The notes below the pieces were generated by a model that saw only the letters and a program-made list of their open reading frames with translations, did no database searches and was not told where the DNA came from. Source: Massilia sp. (GTDB taxonomy: Bacteria > Pseudomonadota > Gammaproteobacteria > Burkholderiales > Burkholderiaceae_D). Taken from it: 36,998 bases of DNA. The translations under genes and the position numbers were made by a program. The stretch is from NCBI GenBank assembly GCA_025359245.1, contig JANYGW010000182.1:1-36998 (forward strand), in the 5' to 3' direction. Shown here one piece after another: positions 7,025 through 14,701 of the stretch; position 1 is the stretch's first letter; every line of letters begins with the position of its first letter.

Positions 7025-7492
7025 TTAGCGCCCTGCCCCCGTCCCGACCTGGAGTGCGGCCAGCGCTGGCGTCGCGTCGGATATCTGCATCGCGCTCACC
7101 GTTTTGCCCTGGTCTTCAGGGTAGACAAAATTGATGCGGAAGCGCACCGCGTAGGTGCCCTCGTCCGGATGACTGCATGCCATTGCCTTGACCGCATGGC
7201 GGATCGGCTGGACGTAGTCGCCGTGCCCGCCCGACATCGTCACTTCGCTCGCCTTGCCGCCTTCGAGCTTGAAATCGACCAGCACGACGGCGGCCGAATC
7301 GATCGCGCGCCAGGCCGGGTACAGGTTTTCCACCAACTGGGCGACGACGCCGGGACAAGCTGTCGTGAGCGGCAAATAGTGGCGCACTTCGACGCGCGAG
7401 ATGGCCGCTTGCGGATCCTGGGCGGCGGCCAGCGCAGGCAGCGCTGCGGCGCCGGCAAACATAATGCAGACGAATTTGGTGAGTGTGTTCAT
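7025..7492 (-). CDS. Secreted TonB-C-like small protein, 155 aa (paralog A)
   Basis: A signal peptide (MNTLTKFVCIMFAGAAALPALAAA, cleavage near 24) is followed by a small domain. The pattern is VEVRHYLPLTTACPGV, VLVDFKLEGGKASEVTMSGGHGDY, then PIRHAVKAMACSHPDEGTYAVRFRINFVYP. The strand-helix-strand order and the xVxFxL-G-V pattern resemble a diverged TonB C-terminal fold. Two Cys residues (about 47 and 106) are conserved in the paralog at 9872-10255, suggesting a disulfide. The ATG has an AAGGAGC ribosome binding site. Function is unknown; the periplasmic location is inferred from the signal peptide. The C-terminal 30 residues after the domain are not shared with the paralog. Confidence 0.65.
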   Translation of the reverse strand: MNTLTKFVCIMFAGAAALPALAAAQDPQAAISRVEVRHYLPLTTACPGVVAQLVENLYPAWRAIDSAAVVLVDFKLEGGKASEVTMSGGHGDYVQPIRHAVKAMACSHPDEGTYAVRFRINFVYPEDQGKTVSAMQISDATPALAALQVGTGAGR

Positions 7493-7723
7493 GACGATGC
7501 TCCTTGAAGCGTTGAAGGAGCTTGTAGCTTAGACATTCGGCGCCGCGATGCCAGCCGCATCCGACGAACAGGCGCACAGGCTGGATTAAGCGCCATTAAA
7601 GGCGACGAACGCGCAAGCCTCAGTTCCCTTCATGCGGCGGGCGCGCATATGCATGTGATCTTCCGGCGCTCGCCTCCGGACAGATTAGACATGACCATGC
7701 CGGTCAGGTTCTCAAAAACAGGA

Positions 7724-9346
7724 TCAATCGCGCGTCAGCTGCTCCACAATTTTCGCCATGTTGGCGGCATAAAAATACGGCGTCACCTGGTACGGCGCCC
7801 GGCAGCCCATGCGCAGCGTGGCGCCGTCCTTGAGGCCGAGCGCGACTTCCTTGCGGCTGGCGCAGGCGGCAACGACGGCCGGCAAGGCCTGCGTGCCGCC
7901 GAACAGCGGCAGCCCTTCGGCGCGCACCACTTCCACATTTGCAAGCACGGTCTGGCATGCCTTGAGCGTGTCGACCAGGGCGCTGTCCGGCGTCGGCGTG
8001 ATGCTGCTGTCGCCGCCGCAGTCTTCCTTGATCAGTTGCGACAAGGCCTGCGTCATCATGCTGTTGATCTCGGACTGGTTCGGCGCGCGCGGCGTGGCCA
8101 GGCCAGTGTCGGCGAGCATCGCGGCCCAGCCTTCGTGCATCGGCCCCGGCTGGTCCAGCACCGCCGGCAGCACGCGCAGCTTGCAAGGTGCGGCCCCGCA
8201 TTCGATCGCCTGCGCAAAATCCGGCTTGGCGCCGGCGCGCAGCTGCTGGTAGAAGGCGTCGATGCGCGCATACGGTGATCCATTGCCCTGGCGTGCGGCC
8301 AGCGCGTACACATAGGCCGGCAGGCCGCAGGTGTACTCCATCCAGTTGCCGGCCTTCATGCGCGCCGGCAGCGCGCGCCAGCTGCGCTCGCCGGCGACCA
8401 GCACGCAGGCAGCCAGCGCCTCGTCCAGTTCGGCGCCGGCCTGCTGCGGCGTCAGCCAGCCCCGGCGCAGCGCAACTGACCAGCGCAGGAATTCGGCCCC
8501 GCCCTCGTGAATCAGGCGCGCATCGGCATAGCCGTCGACCGCATCGCGCATCTGGAAACGGTGGCTCATTTCATGCGCCACCAGCTTGTTCATCAAGCGT
8601 TGATGTTCGGGTGCGGGCGCGGCCGGCCAGTTGATCAGCGACAGCATCAGCACATCGCCGGCGCTGCCCGCGATATTCGGTCCGCCCGGTTCGCTTGCCA
8701 GTGCCGCGGCGATGATCGGCCGCTTGAACACGGCATGCGGCATGGCGCCGCGCAGGAAGCTGGCGGTGCCGCTGGCCACGCTGCGTATCTGGGCCACGGC
8801 GGCGGGGCTCAGCGCGGGGTCGAAATAATCGAGCCCGTTGGCATCGACGGCGCGGCGCGTGGGAAACAGCAGGGCCGGCGCATCCTCGCCGCTCTGGACC
8901 TCGCCGTGGAACAGCGCGCCGGCGGTTTCGATACTGCCGCCCGATGCATAGCGATACGAGACGGCGCCGCATTCGGGCCCGACCGCGTAGTTGGACATAT
9001 GCACATACAGGGCGCGCCCGACCGGGGCCGAGCCCGGATAACCGCTGACCTTGTCGCTGGTGGCCGGGACCCGGAAGCGCAGCACCGGACCGGACGCCGC
9101 GCCGCGCTCGAGCGTGTCGCCGCCGGCGATGCCGTCGCCGCCTTGCGCCTGCCAGTGCGCGCGGATTTTCGCCGCGCTCGGACCGTCCTTCAGGAACGTC
9201 AAGCGCTGGCAGCCGGGCGGCAATGCATAGCGCACTTCGAGCGCATCGGGCGCGGCCAGCCGGACCGTGACCGCCACCCCGCCGGCCAGGGCCGCGGCGT
9301 GCGCAGTGAGCAGGGCAAGACCGATCGCGAGGCAAGGGTGGCGCAT
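7724..9346 (-). CDS. Secreted M1-like (gluzincin) zinc metallopeptidase, 540 aa
   Basis: After a signal peptide (MRHPCLAIGLALLTAHAAALA, about 21 residues) and a beta-rich N-terminal half, the protein carries HEMSH at residues 258-262 and a Glu in the IHEGGAEF segment at 281. The spacing is exactly HExxH-N18-E, the zinc-binding arrangement of M1 family and related clan MA(E) peptidases; Glu259 would be the catalytic base. The rest does not look like a standard aminopeptidase: I see no GAMEN-type exopeptidase motif, so it is a diverged member with unknown substrate. The C-terminal half contains several Cys residues, consistent with an exported, disulfide-bonded protein. A GGAG ribosome binding site precedes the ATG. 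It lies between two paralogous secreted TonB-C-like genes. Confidence 0.68.
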   Translation of the reverse strand: MRHPCLAIGLALLTAHAAALAGGVAVTVRLAAPDALEVRYALPPGCQRLTFLKDGPSAAKIRAHWQAQGGDGIAGGDTLERGAASGPVLRFRVPATSDKVSGYPGSAPVGRALYVHMSNYAVGPECGAVSYRYASGGSIETAGALFHGEVQSGEDAPALLFPTRRAVDANGLDYFDPALSPAAVAQIRSVASGTASFLRGAMPHAVFKRPIIAAALASEPGGPNIAGSAGDVLMLSLINWPAAPAPEHQRLMNKLVAHEMSHRFQMRDAVDGYADARLIHEGGAEFLRWSVALRRGWLTPQQAGAELDEALAACVLVAGERSWRALPARMKAGNWMEYTCGLPAYVYALAARQGNGSPYARIDAFYQQLRAGAKPDFAQAIECGAAPCKLRVLPAVLDQPGPMHEGWAAMLADTGLATPRAPNQSEINSMMTQALSQLIKEDCGGDSSITPTPDSALVDTLKACQTVLANVEVVRAEGLPLFGGTQALPAVVAACASRKEVALGLKDGATLRMGCRAPYQVTPYFYAANMAKIVEQLTRD

Positions 9347-9473
9347 GTGGGCTCCGGCAAGAATGGCATCAGGACGCCGAGATTACCGCATTCGCACTTT
9401 TGTTGAAAGAGCAATTTTCGAACCTATGCATACGGATGCGACTCCAATGATGGGTTCATCGTTCCCGACAACC

Positions 9474-9480
9474 AAGGAGG
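9474..9480 (+). promoter_or_regulatory. Consensus Shine-Dalgarno that fixes the start at 9489
   Basis: AAGGAGG lies 8 nt before ATG 9489. The match to the 16S tail decides this start over the longer open frame extending upstream. Confidence 0.75.
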
Positions 9481-9488
9481 AATCAGAC

Positions 9489-9875
9489 ATGGCTACACCA
9501 ATGGAATTAGTGCGGAAAATGTACGCGGCGTTCGGCAGCGGAGATATCGCAGCCATTCTCGTCAACGTGGCCGACGAGGTCGACTGGGAATTCGTCGGCC
9601 CGCCCACGCTCGCCTATGCCGGCCGGCGCCGCACGCGCGACGACGTCGCCGCTTTCTTTGCCGACATACCGAAAGCGGACCAGATCCACATGTTCGAACC
9701 GCGCGAATTCATCGACGGCGGCACACACGTGACCGTGCTGGGCTGGGAGCAATCGACCGCGCTCGACACCAAAAAGGAATTCTCGTCCGAGTGGGTGCAC
9801 GTGTTCACGTTCAAGAACGACAAGGTGACGCGCTGGCGCGGCTTCTTCAATACCGCGGCGCGCTATCCGGTCTAG
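9489..9875 (+). CDS. NTF2-like / SnoaL-family protein, 128 aa
   Basis: The protein has the cone-shaped NTF2/SnoaL-like fold pattern: an opening helix MATPMELVRKMYAAFGSGDIAAILVNVADEVDWEF, then TRDDVAAFFADIP, a beta-rich middle (MFEPREFIDGGTHVTVLGWEQ), and the end strands EWVHVFTFKNDKVTRWRGFFNTAA. Such proteins include ketosteroid-isomerase-like enzymes and small-molecule binders; nothing here fixes the substrate. The domain fills the whole protein and there is no signal peptide, so it is cytosolic. Its TAG stop shares bases with the stop of the convergent gene (CTAG, 9872-9875). Confidence 0.85.
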   Translation: MATPMELVRKMYAAFGSGDIAAILVNVADEVDWEFVGPPTLAYAGRRRTRDDVAAFFADIPKADQIHMFEPREFIDGGTHVTVLGWEQSTALDTKKEFSSEWVHVFTFKNDKVTRWRGFFNTAARYPV

Positions 9876-10255
9876 TCGTCCCTGAGTTCTTCAAACCTGA
9901 GGCGAAAACGCACTGCGTAGACGCCGTCGCCGGGGCTGCGGCAGTGCAGTGCGTGCACTGCCCGGCGCACCGGATCGTAATTATCGCAGTACCCGCCGAT
10001 AATTTTCACGTCGCGCGCGTGCACGCCGTCAAGCATGAATTCGACCCGCACTTCGCGCGGCGTATCGATCACCGGCCAGGTGGCATACAAGGCCGCCGGC
10101 AGCGCAGCGTCGACGCCTGGACAGGCCTTGTCGACAGAAATGAAGCGGCGCACTTCGACCCGGCTCATGCCGTCCTGCTGCTGCGCGCTGGCCAGCAGCG
10201 GCAACGCGGCGGCGCCGGCCAAAAGACTGTAGATGAAAGTTGCTATCGTTCTCAT
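9872..10255 (-). CDS. Secreted TonB-C-like small protein, 127 aa (paralog B)
   Basis: ATG at 10255 is preferred to the GTG one codon earlier. The signal peptide is MRTIATFIYSLLAGAAALPLLASA with cleavage near 25. The mature part matches the gene at 7025-7492 block by block: MSRVEVRRFISVDKACPGVDAALP, VRVEFMLDGVHARDVKIIGGYCDNYDPVRRAVHALHC, and GVYAVRFRLRFEE. The leaders also match: GGAGCATCGT stands directly before both start codons. The two are therefore tandem-type duplicates separated by a peptidase gene and an NTF2-like gene. The fold resembles the TonB C-terminal domain, but no anchor or linker is present. Function unknown; probably periplasmic. The stop overlaps that of the convergent NTF2-like gene. 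Confidence 0.68.
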   Translation of the reverse strand: MRTIATFIYSLLAGAAALPLLASAQQQDGMSRVEVRRFISVDKACPGVDAALPAALYATWPVIDTPREVRVEFMLDGVHARDVKIIGGYCDNYDPVRRAVHALHCRSPGDGVYAVRFRLRFEELRDD

Positions 10256-10342
10256 CACGATGCTCCCGGCATGGTGGATAGAGCTTTCAGTGTAGGCGAT
10301 AGCCGCGCGGCCCCCAAGCCGATCCGGCGCCCGCGCGCCGCA

Positions 10343-10954
10343 TTACTGCTTGCCGGCGGCGCGCTTGCGCAGCGCTTCCAGCGTCTGCGGAATGCTGTCC
10401 TTGCTCAGGCTGTCGACGATCCAGCCGGCGCCGAACGGGATCGGTCCCGGATCGGTGTAGACCGTGTACTTGACGACTGTTGTTCCGGCCGCCGTTGCCG
10501 GCGTCAGCTGCCATGAGCCGGTCGTATCGGCAATGGTTTCTTCCTGTTTCAGGCCCGGCCACGGCACCAGTTTCCAGGCCACGGTGCAGCTGTCCGGACT
10601 GGCCTTCGGTTCCATGCGCAGCCGGTATTTTTTGATTTTCCCGAGCGGCAGCTTGAGCGTGACGTCGATTACCGCAAATCCGGGACCGCTTTGCGTCACC
10701 CTGGTCGACTGGGTGTTCGGCATGAAGGCGGGATAGGTTTCGTAATTCTGGATCAGCTCGCACAACTGCGGCAGCGGCGCATTGATCAAGGTGGCGGCGA
10801 CGAAGGATTTGCCGGCACTGCCAGCCTTACTGACGTCGGCCAGCGCAACGGCGCTGTCGGACAAATGACGCAGGTCGAGCGGATCGGCGGCCACGGCGGC
10901 GCCGGCAACGAATGCCAGCAGCAGGCACGAAAGACGGGACTGGGTCAATGACAT
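10343..10954 (-). CDS. Secreted SRPBCC/START-like lipid-binding family protein, 203 aa
   Basis: A signal peptide (MSLTQSRLSCLLLAFVAGAAVA, about 22 residues) precedes a START/polyketide-cyclase-like domain. The recognisable parts are FVAATLINAPLPQLCELIQNYETYPAFMPNTQSTRV (about 50-85), the coenzyme Q-binding/START signature in which a helix precedes a YPxF/W-P turn, then strands LKLPLGKIKKYRLRM and VAWKLVPWP, W-L-P-A-GTTVVKYTVYTDPGPIPFGAGWIVD, and a last amphipathic helix. These proteins enclose a hydrophobic ligand in a helix-grip fold. The export signal suggests a periplasmic lipid or quinone-like ligand, but the ligand is not determinable. The gene is monocistronic: the RcnB-like gene ahead of it has a terminator. 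Confidence 0.75.
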   Translation of the reverse strand: MSLTQSRLSCLLLAFVAGAAVAADPLDLRHLSDSAVALADVSKAGSAGKSFVAATLINAPLPQLCELIQNYETYPAFMPNTQSTRVTQSGPGFAVIDVTLKLPLGKIKKYRLRMEPKASPDSCTVAWKLVPWPGLKQEETIADTTGSWQLTPATAAGTTVVKYTVYTDPGPIPFGAGWIVDSLSKDSIPQTLEALRKRAAGKQ

Positions 10955-11012
10955 GAAAGCGCTACTCCGGAAGAGATTCAGGCGCCGATTGTAGCAAGTC
11001 CGCGGCCGGAAT

Positions 11013-11043
11013 AAAAAAAAACGCCGCCGGTTGCCCGGCGGCG
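11013..11043 (-). terminator. Rho-independent terminator of the RcnB-like gene
   Basis: On the minus strand, CGCCGCCGG-type arms (9 bp, perfect, 11022-11030 with 11035-11043) enclose a 4-nt loop and are followed by nine T residues. It begins 15 nt after the RcnB-like stop codon. Confidence 0.88.
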
Positions 11044-11057
11044 CACACTACGGCGCT

Positions 11058-11552
11058 TTAATGATTCAGCAGCACGCTGGCGATGACGCCGGTGGCAATC
11101 GCCACCAGGGCGTAGTCGTTACCCTGCTGCACCCAGTGATAGCCACGCTGCGGTGCGTACAGGCGGCGGCTCTGCCAGTCGTTGACGACGTAGTAGTCGC
11201 CGCGATAGTGCTCGGACAGGCGCTCGCCGCGCTGCATCTGGAAGCGCTGCTGGTTGCCGTAGCCGTTGCCGTTGCCGTAGCCGTTGCCGTAGCCGTTGCC
11301 GTAGCCACGGTCGCCATACGAGCGCGAGTCATAGCGGTCGTGGCGATCATACCCGTCATGGCGGCTGTAATCGCGCCGCTCGCCGGACTGGTGATTGTCG
11401 TTGCGGTCGTAGCGGTCATTGCTGTCCTGGCGCTGCTCGTAGCGGGAGCTGCGCTGGTCGCCATCGTTGCGGTGCTCGTACGATTGGGCGGATGCTGCAC
11501 CGCTGGTCAGGCACGCTGCAGCGATGGCGAAAACGAGGGCTTTCTTATTCAT
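11058..11552 (-). CDS. RcnB-like periplasmic protein with Arg/Asp/Tyr- and GYGN-rich region, 164 aa
   Basis: A signal peptide (MNKKALVFAIAAACLTSGAASA, cleavage near 22) is followed by a long low-complexity hydrophilic stretch rich in Arg, Asp, Tyr and Ser (about 23-82), then GYGN repeats (about 83-100). The C-terminal part RGERLSEHYRGDYYVVNDWQSRRLYAPQRGYHWVQQGNDYALVAIATGVIASVL (about 108-162) is the RcnB signature (LP-Y-V-D-L-PPP-GY-WV--G-DYLL-A-ATG-I). E. coli RcnB is a periplasmic nickel/cobalt homeostasis factor; members with long charged linkers like this have no proven metal role. The ATG has an AGGAG site 7 nt upstream. No metal transporter is adjacent. Confidence 0.82.
   Translation of the reverse strand: MNKKALVFAIAAACLTSGAASAQSYEHRNDGDQRSSRYEQRQDSNDRYDRNDNHQSGERRDYSRHDGYDRHDRYDSRSYGDRGYGNGYGNGYGNGNGYGNQQRFQMQRGERLSEHYRGDYYVVNDWQSRRLYAPQRGYHWVQQGNDYALVAIATGVIASVLLNH
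11254..11308. repeat. Short tandem repeat encoding GYGN
   Basis: CCGTTGCCGTAG-type 12-bp units, some shortened to 6 bp, run in tandem inside the RcnB-like gene and encode GYGN/GN on the minus strand. Such an in-frame microsatellite is prone to change in copy number. Confidence 0.75.
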
Positions 11553-11690
11553 ATCAAACTCCTGTGTTGAGAGAACCTATAACGAAACATGAGTTCCTGA
11601 AGAGATTCTGTTCTGCAGGGACATGAGCGAAATCGATTTCTTTGCCCACAACCCATTAGACCTGAGCTTGCTGTTCATAAACAGCCGATT

Positions 11691-11710
11691 CCCGTAAGAA
11701 GTGTTACGGG
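11691..11710. other. Small stem-loop in the 215-bp gap downstream of the epimerase operon
   Basis: CCCGTAA and TTACGGG form a perfect 7-bp stem with a 6-nt loop, about 57 bp past the epimerase stop codon. It could act as a weak terminator or mRNA end structure. The rest of 11553-11767 should contain the promoter of the RcnB-like gene. Confidence 0.4.
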
Positions 11711-11767
11711 ACGTATCCGTCGGTTTTCCTGCCAGTCGTCCCCGTCGGCCGCCGTTCGGCACCTCTG

Positions 11768-13219
11768 CTAAGTCTTTAAGGCGCGCAGCGCGCCGGTCAG
11801 TTGCGGATAGCGGAAGTCGAAACCGCTGAGTATCAATTTGGCCGGCGACACGCGCTGCCCATCGAGCAGCAAGCCGGCCTGCTCCCCCAGCGCCAGCCGC
11901 ACCGGAAAGCCCGGCGTCGGAAAGCCATACGGGCGATGCCATACGTGCGCTGCGACGCGGCCGAACTGCGCCTGCGTCATGCTCTCGGGCGCGGTGAAGT
12001 TGTAGACCCCCGCTGCGTCCGTTGCGCACAGGTGCGCCATCGCGCCGAGCACGTCGTCGACATGGATCCACGGCAGCCACTGCGCGCCGCCGCCCATAGG
12101 CCCGCCCAGGCCCAGCTTGACGGGAAACAGCATCATCGGCAGCGCGCCCTGCTCGCCCAGCACCACGCCGATGCGCGCGGTCGCCACGCGCACGCCATGC
12201 GCATGGGCGCCCTGCGCAGCCAGCTCCCATTCGCGGCACAGGTCGGACATGAAGATCGGCTGCGGCGGGTCGTTCTCGGTGAGCAGCGTATCGTCACCAG
12301 GCTGCTGGATGCCGTAGTAGCCGACCGCCGACGCCGACAGCAGCATGGCCGGTTTGTGGTCAGCCTGGCCAATCCACGCCACCAGCCGGTTGGTCAGGTC
12401 CACGCGGCTCCTGCGCAGTTCCGCGCGGCGCGCGCGGGTCCAGCGCCAGCCAAGTACCGGCGCGCCGGCCAGGTTGATGACGACGTCGATGCGGCGGCTG
12501 CGCGGCAGCTGCTCCATGCTGGTGATGCAGTCGACCCGGCCATCGAACATCCAGGCCGCCTTTTTCGCCTGCCTGGTCAGCACCGACACGCGCTGGCCGT
12601 CGCGCAGCAAGGCGCGCACCAGCTTCTGGCCTATGAAACCGGTGGCGCCGGTGACCAGGAAGCTGCGCCCCGGCGCGCCGAAATGGTGGCCGGGCGCAGT
12701 ATCGGCGCGCGCCGCCTGGCGTGCGATCGCGCGCGCGGCCAGGCCGTCGCGCAGGCCGGAAATGCCAACGCCGATGCCGCACAGGGCGAGGAATATGCTC
12801 AGCGCGCCCTGCGGTTGCCAGGTCAGCGCGCTCGGCAAGGCCAGCCAGGCCGGCATGTTCAATACCAGCAGCGTGATGAAGGCGCCGCCGTTCATCGCCA
12901 GCACGGTGTGCGTGATCCGCTCGGTGGCGGGCAGCAAACGGGTCTGGTCCTCGACCACGAAGTCCCATAGCGTGAGCACGATTTCAACCACGAACACCGC
13001 CAGCAGCAGCACCGCAAAGGCGCCGTCGAAACGCCAGCACGCCAGGCCGATGAACAGCGCGCTGTAAATGAGCGCGCGCACCGCGTGGATCGCCAGCTCG
13101 CGCCCGGCCGTTGCGCGTCCGGGCAGCGCTTCGGTCAGCTCGTGGTGATAGATGGTGTCGAAGGCGCCCAGGCAGCCCTGGGCGGCCATCAGCTGCAGCG
13201 CCAGCAAATGGGTATTCAT
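11768..13219 (-). CDS. Membrane-fused TIGR01777-family NAD-dependent epimerase, 483 aa
   Basis: This is a two-part protein. Residues 1-160 form a membrane domain with hydrophobic stretches near 47-61, 67-85, 106-128 and 138-155. Residues 185-483 form an extended short-chain dehydrogenase of the TIGR01777 type: the Rossmann glycine motif GATGFIG at 191-197, VVINLAGAPVLGWRW, the active-site region LLSASAVGYYG, LCREWE, RIGVVLG, PWIHVDDVLGAM, VYNFTAPESMTQAQF, and the C-terminal DUF1731 tail (RVSPAKLILSGFDFRYPQLTGALRAL). The family binds NAD(P) but its substrates are unknown. The N-terminal membrane fusion is unusual because the common form is about 300 aa and soluble. Its ATG overlaps the stop of the DUF4166 gene by 4 nt, so it is the last gene of the operon. 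Confidence 0.85.
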   Translation of the reverse strand: MNTHLLALQLMAAQGCLGAFDTIYHHELTEALPGRATAGRELAIHAVRALIYSALFIGLACWRFDGAFAVLLLAVFVVEIVLTLWDFVVEDQTRLLPATERITHTVLAMNGGAFITLLVLNMPAWLALPSALTWQPQGALSIFLALCGIGVGISGLRDGLAARAIARQAARADTAPGHHFGAPGRSFLVTGATGFIGQKLVRALLRDGQRVSVLTRQAKKAAWMFDGRVDCITSMEQLPRSRRIDVVINLAGAPVLGWRWTRARRAELRRSRVDLTNRLVAWIGQADHKPAMLLSASAVGYYGIQQPGDDTLLTENDPPQPIFMSDLCREWELAAQGAHAHGVRVATARIGVVLGEQGALPMMLFPVKLGLGGPMGGGAQWLPWIHVDDVLGAMAHLCATDAAGVYNFTAPESMTQAQFGRVAAHVWHRPYGFPTPGFPVRLALGEQAGLLLDGQRVSPAKLILSGFDFRYPQLTGALRALKT

Positions 13220-13836
13220 GCGGCTACCTCGCGGAACACGCCCGCCTGGGTGAAGGTGGTGCCGAACAGCGCGTGCCGGATCTCGATCCGGATGTCGAAC
13301 TGGTTGGCGCTGTTATTGCGATGGCACAGGAAGGTCTTGCCCGGCGTGAGCAGGCCAGGCAGGGGGATGCGGATGCCAAACACTTCCCAGAAATAGCCGT
13401 CGCTTTCGAAGTGCAGGTTGCCGTCGCGGACATCGAGCACCAGCTTCATGCCCAGCCCCATGCCGACGTATTCGAGCACTTCGCCCTTGCTGCTCTCGCG
13501 CATGAAGGACGTGAACTGGACCGGCTTGCGCCCGTTCAGGCGATAGGTGCGCTGCTTGAATATCGAAGCACAGTCCCGCTTCGAGTAGACCTGGATATCG
13601 ACCGGAAAATTGGCGTCGTTGAACGGCATCAGCGCGCCTTTGATGAGCGGCATGGTCAGGTAGCCGAGCACGCGGCCCACGCGCGAACACGTCAGTTCAC
13701 CGAGTTGGCCCGTGTAGTGGAGCGGCTTGCCGGGCAAAGGGTTCTTGTCGAAGCGGAGCTGGATATCCGGATGCAGCCCGCGCCAGGCCGGCCCCAGGAT
13801 CTTCTTGAATAATTCGCCTTCGGAGGGAATGCTCAT
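13216..13836 (-). CDS. DUF4166 domain protein, 206 aa
   Basis: ATG at 13836 (MSIPSEGELFKKILGPAWRGLHPDIQLRF) is selected because it forms an ATGA overlap with the preceding gene and matches the usual opening of DUF4166 proteins. The domain spans the full length: LPGKPLHYTGQLGEL, GYLTMPLIKGALMPF, VQYSKRDCASIF-like basic centre, QFTSFMRESSKGEVLEYVGMGLGMKLVLDVRDGNLHFESDGYFW and GIRIPLPGLLTPGKTFLCHRN. The biochemical role is unknown; DUF4166 is often linked to dehydrogenase or membrane partners, as here. No signal peptide or membrane helix is visible. It is the fourth gene of the five-gene overlapping operon, directly before the epimerase. Confidence 0.85.
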   Translation of the reverse strand: MSIPSEGELFKKILGPAWRGLHPDIQLRFDKNPLPGKPLHYTGQLGELTCSRVGRVLGYLTMPLIKGALMPFNDANFPVDIQVYSKRDCASIFKQRTYRLNGRKPVQFTSFMRESSKGEVLEYVGMGLGMKLVLDVRDGNLHFESDGYFWEVFGIRIPLPGLLTPGKTFLCHRNNSANQFDIRIEIRHALFGTTFTQAGVFREVAA

Positions 13837-14282
13837 TGGGTGGCCCTGGCGCGGTCGATGCACAACAGGTAGACCAGCGGCGGCAGCATGCAGGCCACGG
13901 CGACGCCGTCGATCCAGACGTGGATCCAGGCATCGGCGCGCAGCGAAATGAGCATGTCCTGCGGCGCCCATAGCACGATGCCGGCGATCAGCGCGCCCCA
14001 TGCAAACGCGCTGCGCTGGCGGTCGCCGATCCAGGCCAATGCCCCCATCCAGATCGCGGCCGCCTGCACCGTGGGGCCGAACAGCGAGATCCACCAGACC
14101 TGCTGGGCGCGCGCGGCCGCCGGAATCACCGGCCCCCAAAAGGCGGATTCAATCCCGTGGTGGTAGCCGTCGAGCAGCGCCGCATTGGCGACCAGCGGCA
14201 GCAAGGCGCCCACCAGCAGGTGGCCGGCAATGCTGGCGTAGGTCAATCGCACGGCCCAGGTGCGCAGGGTGTCACGCTTCAT
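13833..14282 (-). CDS. Small integral membrane protein, four helices, 149 aa
   Basis: I do not recognise the family. ATG at 14282 overlaps the stop of the DCC gene by 4 nt (ATGA). Four hydrophobic helices are visible at about 14-36, 57-79, 91-107 and 118-142. A loop after helix 1 contains DGYHHGIESAFWGP (about 38-51), in which the two His, a Glu and a Trp could be functional. The coupling to a DCC thiol-disulfide protein and a membrane-fused epimerase suggests the operon products meet at the inner membrane. The short length and complete frame argue against a fragment. Confidence 0.72.
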   Translation of the reverse strand: MKRDTLRTWAVRLTYASIAGHLLVGALLPLVANAALLDGYHHGIESAFWGPVIPAAARAQQVWWISLFGPTVQAAAIWMGALAWIGDRQRSAFAWGALIAGIVLWAPQDMLISLRADAWIHVWIDGVAVACMLPPLVYLLCIDRARATQ

Positions 14283-14701
14283 GGATGGTTCCGATCTTTG
14301 AGGAAGGGGTTGATGGCGCAGGCGCCGTCGGGGCAGGCCGGCGCCTTGTAGCCGAGCAGCGCCGACATCTTGTAGCGGTTGCGCGCGAACCGGCGATACA
14401 GCCACGCGAGCGCGTCGCGCAGCACAGGCACGCGCAGCGGCCACACCAGCCAGCCGCGCCCCACCAGCGTATAGGCGGCCAGCAGGCTGTCGATGCCGAC
14501 CAGGACCTTGCCGTCGGCCCTTTGGCTGTACAGCTCCAGGTTCAAGTCGCCCATGCTGGCATTCAGGTGGGCCGGATCGAACCCGGGCAGCGCAATGTCG
14601 GTGAAGGCCAGCCGGCCGCCGCGGTCCCAGGCGCGCAGGCGCGCCATCTCCGCCGCGCAGAACGGGCATGTGCCGTCGTAGTACAGCGTCAGCGCGCTCA
14701 T
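14279..14701 (-). CDS. DCC-family thiol-disulfide oxidoreductase-like protein (DUF393), 140 aa
   Basis: The protein opens MSALTLYYDGTCPFCAAEMARLRAWDRGGRLAFTDIA, the DUF393/DCC signature YDG-CPFC with a CxxC pair (Cys12, Cys15) near the N-terminus as in thioredoxin-like proteins. The later GIDSLLAAYTLVGRGWLVWPLRVPVLRDALAWLYRRFARNRYKMSALLG segment is the standard DCC helical tail. The function of the family is unproven; a redox role is inferred from the fold. The start at 14701 gives an ATGA overlap with the regulator gene, and the end overlaps the next gene in the same way. Extra Cys residues lie near the C-terminus (ACPDGACAINPF). It is the second gene of the operon. Confidence 0.88.
   Translation of the reverse strand: MSALTLYYDGTCPFCAAEMARLRAWDRGGRLAFTDIALPGFDPAHLNASMGDLNLELYSQRADGKVLVGIDSLLAAYTLVGRGWLVWPLRVPVLRDALAWLYRRFARNRYKMSALLGYKAPACPDGACAINPFLKDRNHP

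Noticed and set aside
8507..9406. Plus-strand frame opposite the secreted peptidase
   Set aside because: Composition typical of a shadow; the minus-strand frame has a signal peptide and HExxH-N18-E.
11254..11308. Repeat array that might be taken for CRISPR or a regulatory repeat
   Set aside because: Short tandem 6/12-bp units in coding frame; no spacer structure.
11801..12970. Plus-strand open frame of 389 codons opposite the epimerase gene
   Set aside because: Arg/Ala/His-rich shadow of the SDR gene, which carries clear motifs on the minus strand.
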